50,241 bases of DNA. Origin: Sphingomonadaceae bacterium. Its GTDB lineage: Bacteria; Pseudomonadota; Alphaproteobacteria; Sphingomonadales; Sphingomonadaceae. Below the pieces are notes generated by a model. The model was not told the DNA's origin. It ran no database searches and saw nothing but the letters and a program-made list of their open reading frames with translations. The translations under genes and the position numbers were made by a program. Shown here one piece after another: positions 49,026 to 50,241 of the stretch (the stretch's first letter is position 1; every line of letters begins with the position of its first letter). The stretch covers positions 1 through 50,241 of the forward strand of contig CANJCQ010000023.1 in NCBI GenBank assembly GCA_947473355.1, in the 5' to 3' direction.

Positions 49026-49790
49026 TTAGTTGACCGCCACCATTGAGTCAAGCTTTGCTGCAACCGCGGCAGGCGCTGCGACCTTGACCCACTGCGCCAT
49101 ATCGGCGGTTGTTAGCCATTTGGCATCGCCATTAGGCACCGAATTGGTCATCGCATAGAAGCTGCGCGCCTCGGCCTCGCTCATACCCATCTCGCGGTAA
49201 TAGTCGATATAGATACGATTCTCCGGCGCATTGGCAGCGTAGTCTTTCGGCTCAAGCCCGAATTCGTCGGCCCAGCTGTGCACCGCAAATTCCGCGCCCG
49301 GCTCAGCAATGTGGTCCTTACCCGCCAGAAACAGCTCAACCGCCCCCGAACGCACCGAGCCGCCATCAGGCACATGCGTCGTCAGTCCGCGCGCATGGAT
49401 CATCATGCCGAGGCGCAGATTGGCGCGGTCGTCGTCAGTGCCGGGGCATTCGACCATCTCGATAGTCCTGATGCCGGGGAAAGCATGCAGCATCGCGGTA
49501 AACTGCCCGGGCGATCGCTCGTTGGTGGCATCGACCAAAGCGGCGCGGCCCGAATCGAGCACCCGGAACGGGCCATAGCTGGCGATCCCGGCAGGGATCT
49601 TTGCCGGCATTGTCAGTGTTTGGCCGGGCGCCGCCTGGGCCGAGGCATGCGCCTCGACGAAGCGGTCGCTGCCGGTGGCAGGCACCTCGACAATTTCCTC
49701 GGTGACCACCTGATAGACGATCACCTGCGCCGCCAGCGGACTGGAAGTCAGGGCCAGGAGGCCAAGCAGCAGGGCAGCATAGTTGCGCAT
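49026..49790 (-). CDS. Secreted ClpP/crotonase-like protein (COG3904 type)
   Basis: A 254-residue protein with a signal peptide ([20 protein letters not shown], cleaved near LAAQV). The middle and C-terminal parts [40 protein letters not shown] and [18 protein letters not shown] follow the pattern of predicted periplasmic proteins with a ClpP/crotonase fold. The usual serine-containing turn is present in weak form ([11 protein letters not shown]), so protease activity is doubtful. ATG 49790 is chosen over 49805 because GGCGAG is close upstream. It lies just upstream of rpmH on the same strand. Confidence 0.7.
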   Translation of the reverse strand: MRNYAALLLGLLALTSSPLAAQVIVYQVVTEEIVEVPATGSDRFVEAHASAQAAPGQTLTMPAKIPAGIASYGPFRVLDSGRAALVDATNERSPGQFTAMLHAFPGIRTIEMVECPGTDDDRANLRLGMMIHARGLTTHVPDGGSVRSGAVELFLAGKDHIAEPGAEFAVHSWADEFGLEPKDYAANAPENRIYIDYYREMGMSEAEARSFYAMTNSVPNGDAKWLTTADMAQWVKVAAPAAVAAKLDSMVAVN

Positions 49791-50092
49791 CTCGCCTGAA
49801 TGCACCCGGCAGAGTTGCGCGAATCCTCATGGGGAGGGTTAAGATGGGGTTTGCTGTAAATGCGTGCGCATCTTCTTCCCCCTTGATGGGGGAAGGATAC
49901 GAAGCCTTACCGGCTTTGCCGGTTAGGCGCAGTTGGATGGGGGTGATTTTGCCTCAAGAGCTGCGCCTGCCGGAGACCACACCCCCGCCCAACTGCGACT
50001 AGCGAGCCAGCTCGCAAGTCTCCGTATCCCGCCCCCATCAAGGGGGGGCGAAACGTCCCCCTCGACACAGCCCCCGCCCTCCGGCACAAACC
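49791..50092. other. Intergenic region between secreted-protein gene and IS5-type element
   Basis: About 300 bases with no gene. Most of it is the paired-palindrome copy e (49872-50050). The first 80 bases should hold the promoter of the minus-strand secreted-protein gene; I see no clear -35/-10 pair. Confidence 0.5.
49872..50050. repeat. Paired-palindrome intergenic element, copy e
   Basis: The left arm CTTCTTCCCCCTTGATGGGG and the right arm CCCCCATCAAGGGGGGGCG are inverse complements, with GGATACG and CGTATCC next to them. The inner pair is AGTTGGATGGGGGTG with CACCCCCGCCCAACT. The outer arms are nearly identical to copy d at 45601, so these two belong to one subtype. It lies close to the IS5-type end. 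Confidence 0.82.
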
Positions 50093-50241
50093 CTTAGGGT
50101 CAGGACTCATTGATCACAACCAGAAGATGACGGTAGCGGCGATTGCGATGGCGGACATGAAGGTGTGGGCGCAGCGATCATATCGGGTGTGAATGCGCCG
50201 CCAGTCCTTGATTTTGGCGAACAGGTTTTCGATCAAGTGCC
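50093..50241 (-). mobile_element. End of an IS5-family (IS427-like) element
   Basis: The sequence after about 50090, CTTAGGGTCAGGACTCATTG, has the form of an IS427-group terminal repeat (containing TCAGGAC or GTCCTGA). It is followed directly by the transposase stop. The other end is beyond the right edge. The exact boundary is uncertain by several bases. Confidence 0.6.
50114..50241 (-). CDS. IS5-family transposase, C-terminal fragment
   Basis: The last 41 codons are visible, with the stop at 50114-50116. The peptide HLIENLFAKIKDWRRIHTRY then DRCAHTFMSAIAIAATVIFW is the conserved tail of IS427-group IS5 transposases; the Glu in IEN is the last residue of the DDE triad. The rest lies outside the window. 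There is no sign of decay in the visible part. Confidence 0.88.
   Translation of the reverse strand, partial: HLIENLFAKIKDWRRIHTRYDRCAHTFMSAIAIAATVIFWL

Overview
The window reads as chromosomal DNA of a GC-rich alphaproteobacterium, most likely a member of the Sphingomonadales (Novosphingobium, Sphingobium or Erythrobacter-like). The evidence is the Entner-Doudoroff gene pair glk-eda, large TonB-dependent receptors with mature N-termini of the type EIVVTAQRREENL, P450cam-like cytochromes P450, many acyl-CoA enzymes, and a rpmH-rnpA-yidD-yidC-engB block. The genus is an inference; no rRNA or tRNA gene is present. Both window ends lie inside insertion sequences: an IS630-type transposase tail at the left and an IS5-type (IS427-like) transposase tail at the right. 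The window may therefore be an assembly contig that breaks at repeated IS copies.

Layout. 1-150: IS630 end. 174-3752 (minus): acyl-CoA dehydrogenase, APH-type kinase and sulfotransferase, an operon resembling the split kinase/dehydrogenase parts of ACAD10/11 and of LvaA/LvaC. 3817-6110 (minus): L,D-transpeptidase, then glk-eda. 6206-9126 (plus): FAD oxidoreductase and a P450cam-like P450. 9387-11915 (minus): TonB receptor. 12150-14275 (minus): acyl-CoA synthetase and TetR regulator, divergent from 14357-18522 (plus): E1 alpha and beta of a 2-oxoacid/acetoin-type dehydrogenase, enoyl-CoA hydratase, a free-standing lipoyl domain and an acyl-CoA dehydrogenase. 18582-20762 (minus): second TonB receptor. 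21083-27786: mixed small genes (GTEPFW-type lipoprotein, MAPEG protein, higBA toxin-antitoxin, SMR/EamA-like transporter, SET-domain protein, XRE regulator, Tat-exported flavoprotein, MatC-like permease and two small membrane proteins). 28183-32914 (plus): five-gene operon of APH-like kinase, SnoaL protein, P450, SDR and TIM-barrel protein. 33134-36569: sterol desaturase-like hydroxylase divergent from TetR, NupC-type transporter, secreted nuclease. 36693-45597 (plus): SDR, CoA-transferase, GntR regulator, isochorismatase-like hydrolase, MaoC-type hydratase, a pair of family III CoA-transferases, 3-hydroxyisobutyrate-dehydrogenase-like enzyme and SMP-30 lactonase. 45789-48952 (minus): engB, yidC, yidD, rnpA, rpmH. 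49026-49790 (minus): secreted ClpP/crotonase-like protein.

How it fits together. Most of the middle 45 kb looks like a mosaic of catabolic operons for hydrophobic substrates. The parts are outer-membrane receptors, P450 hydroxylation, SDR oxidation, CoA activation by ligase or CoA-transfer, and beta-oxidation-type steps. Each block has its own local regulator (TetR, TetR, GntR). Palindromes that could be the operators are visible: a 23-bp plus a 14-bp palindrome between the CoA ligase and E1 operons, and an identical 15-bp AAATAATGCATTATC sequence upstream of both the CoA-transferase and MaoC genes. No ferredoxin, ferredoxin reductase, E2 or E3 gene lies in the window, so these partners must be encoded elsewhere.

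The intergenic spaces carry a family of about 100-190 bp paired-palindrome elements (five full copies and one short relative), mostly at 3' ends of convergent genes. The most unusual systems I see are the E1/lipoyl-only operon without an E2, the CoA-transferase pair in which one subunit seems to have lost the catalytic Asp, and the GntR-palindrome regulon.
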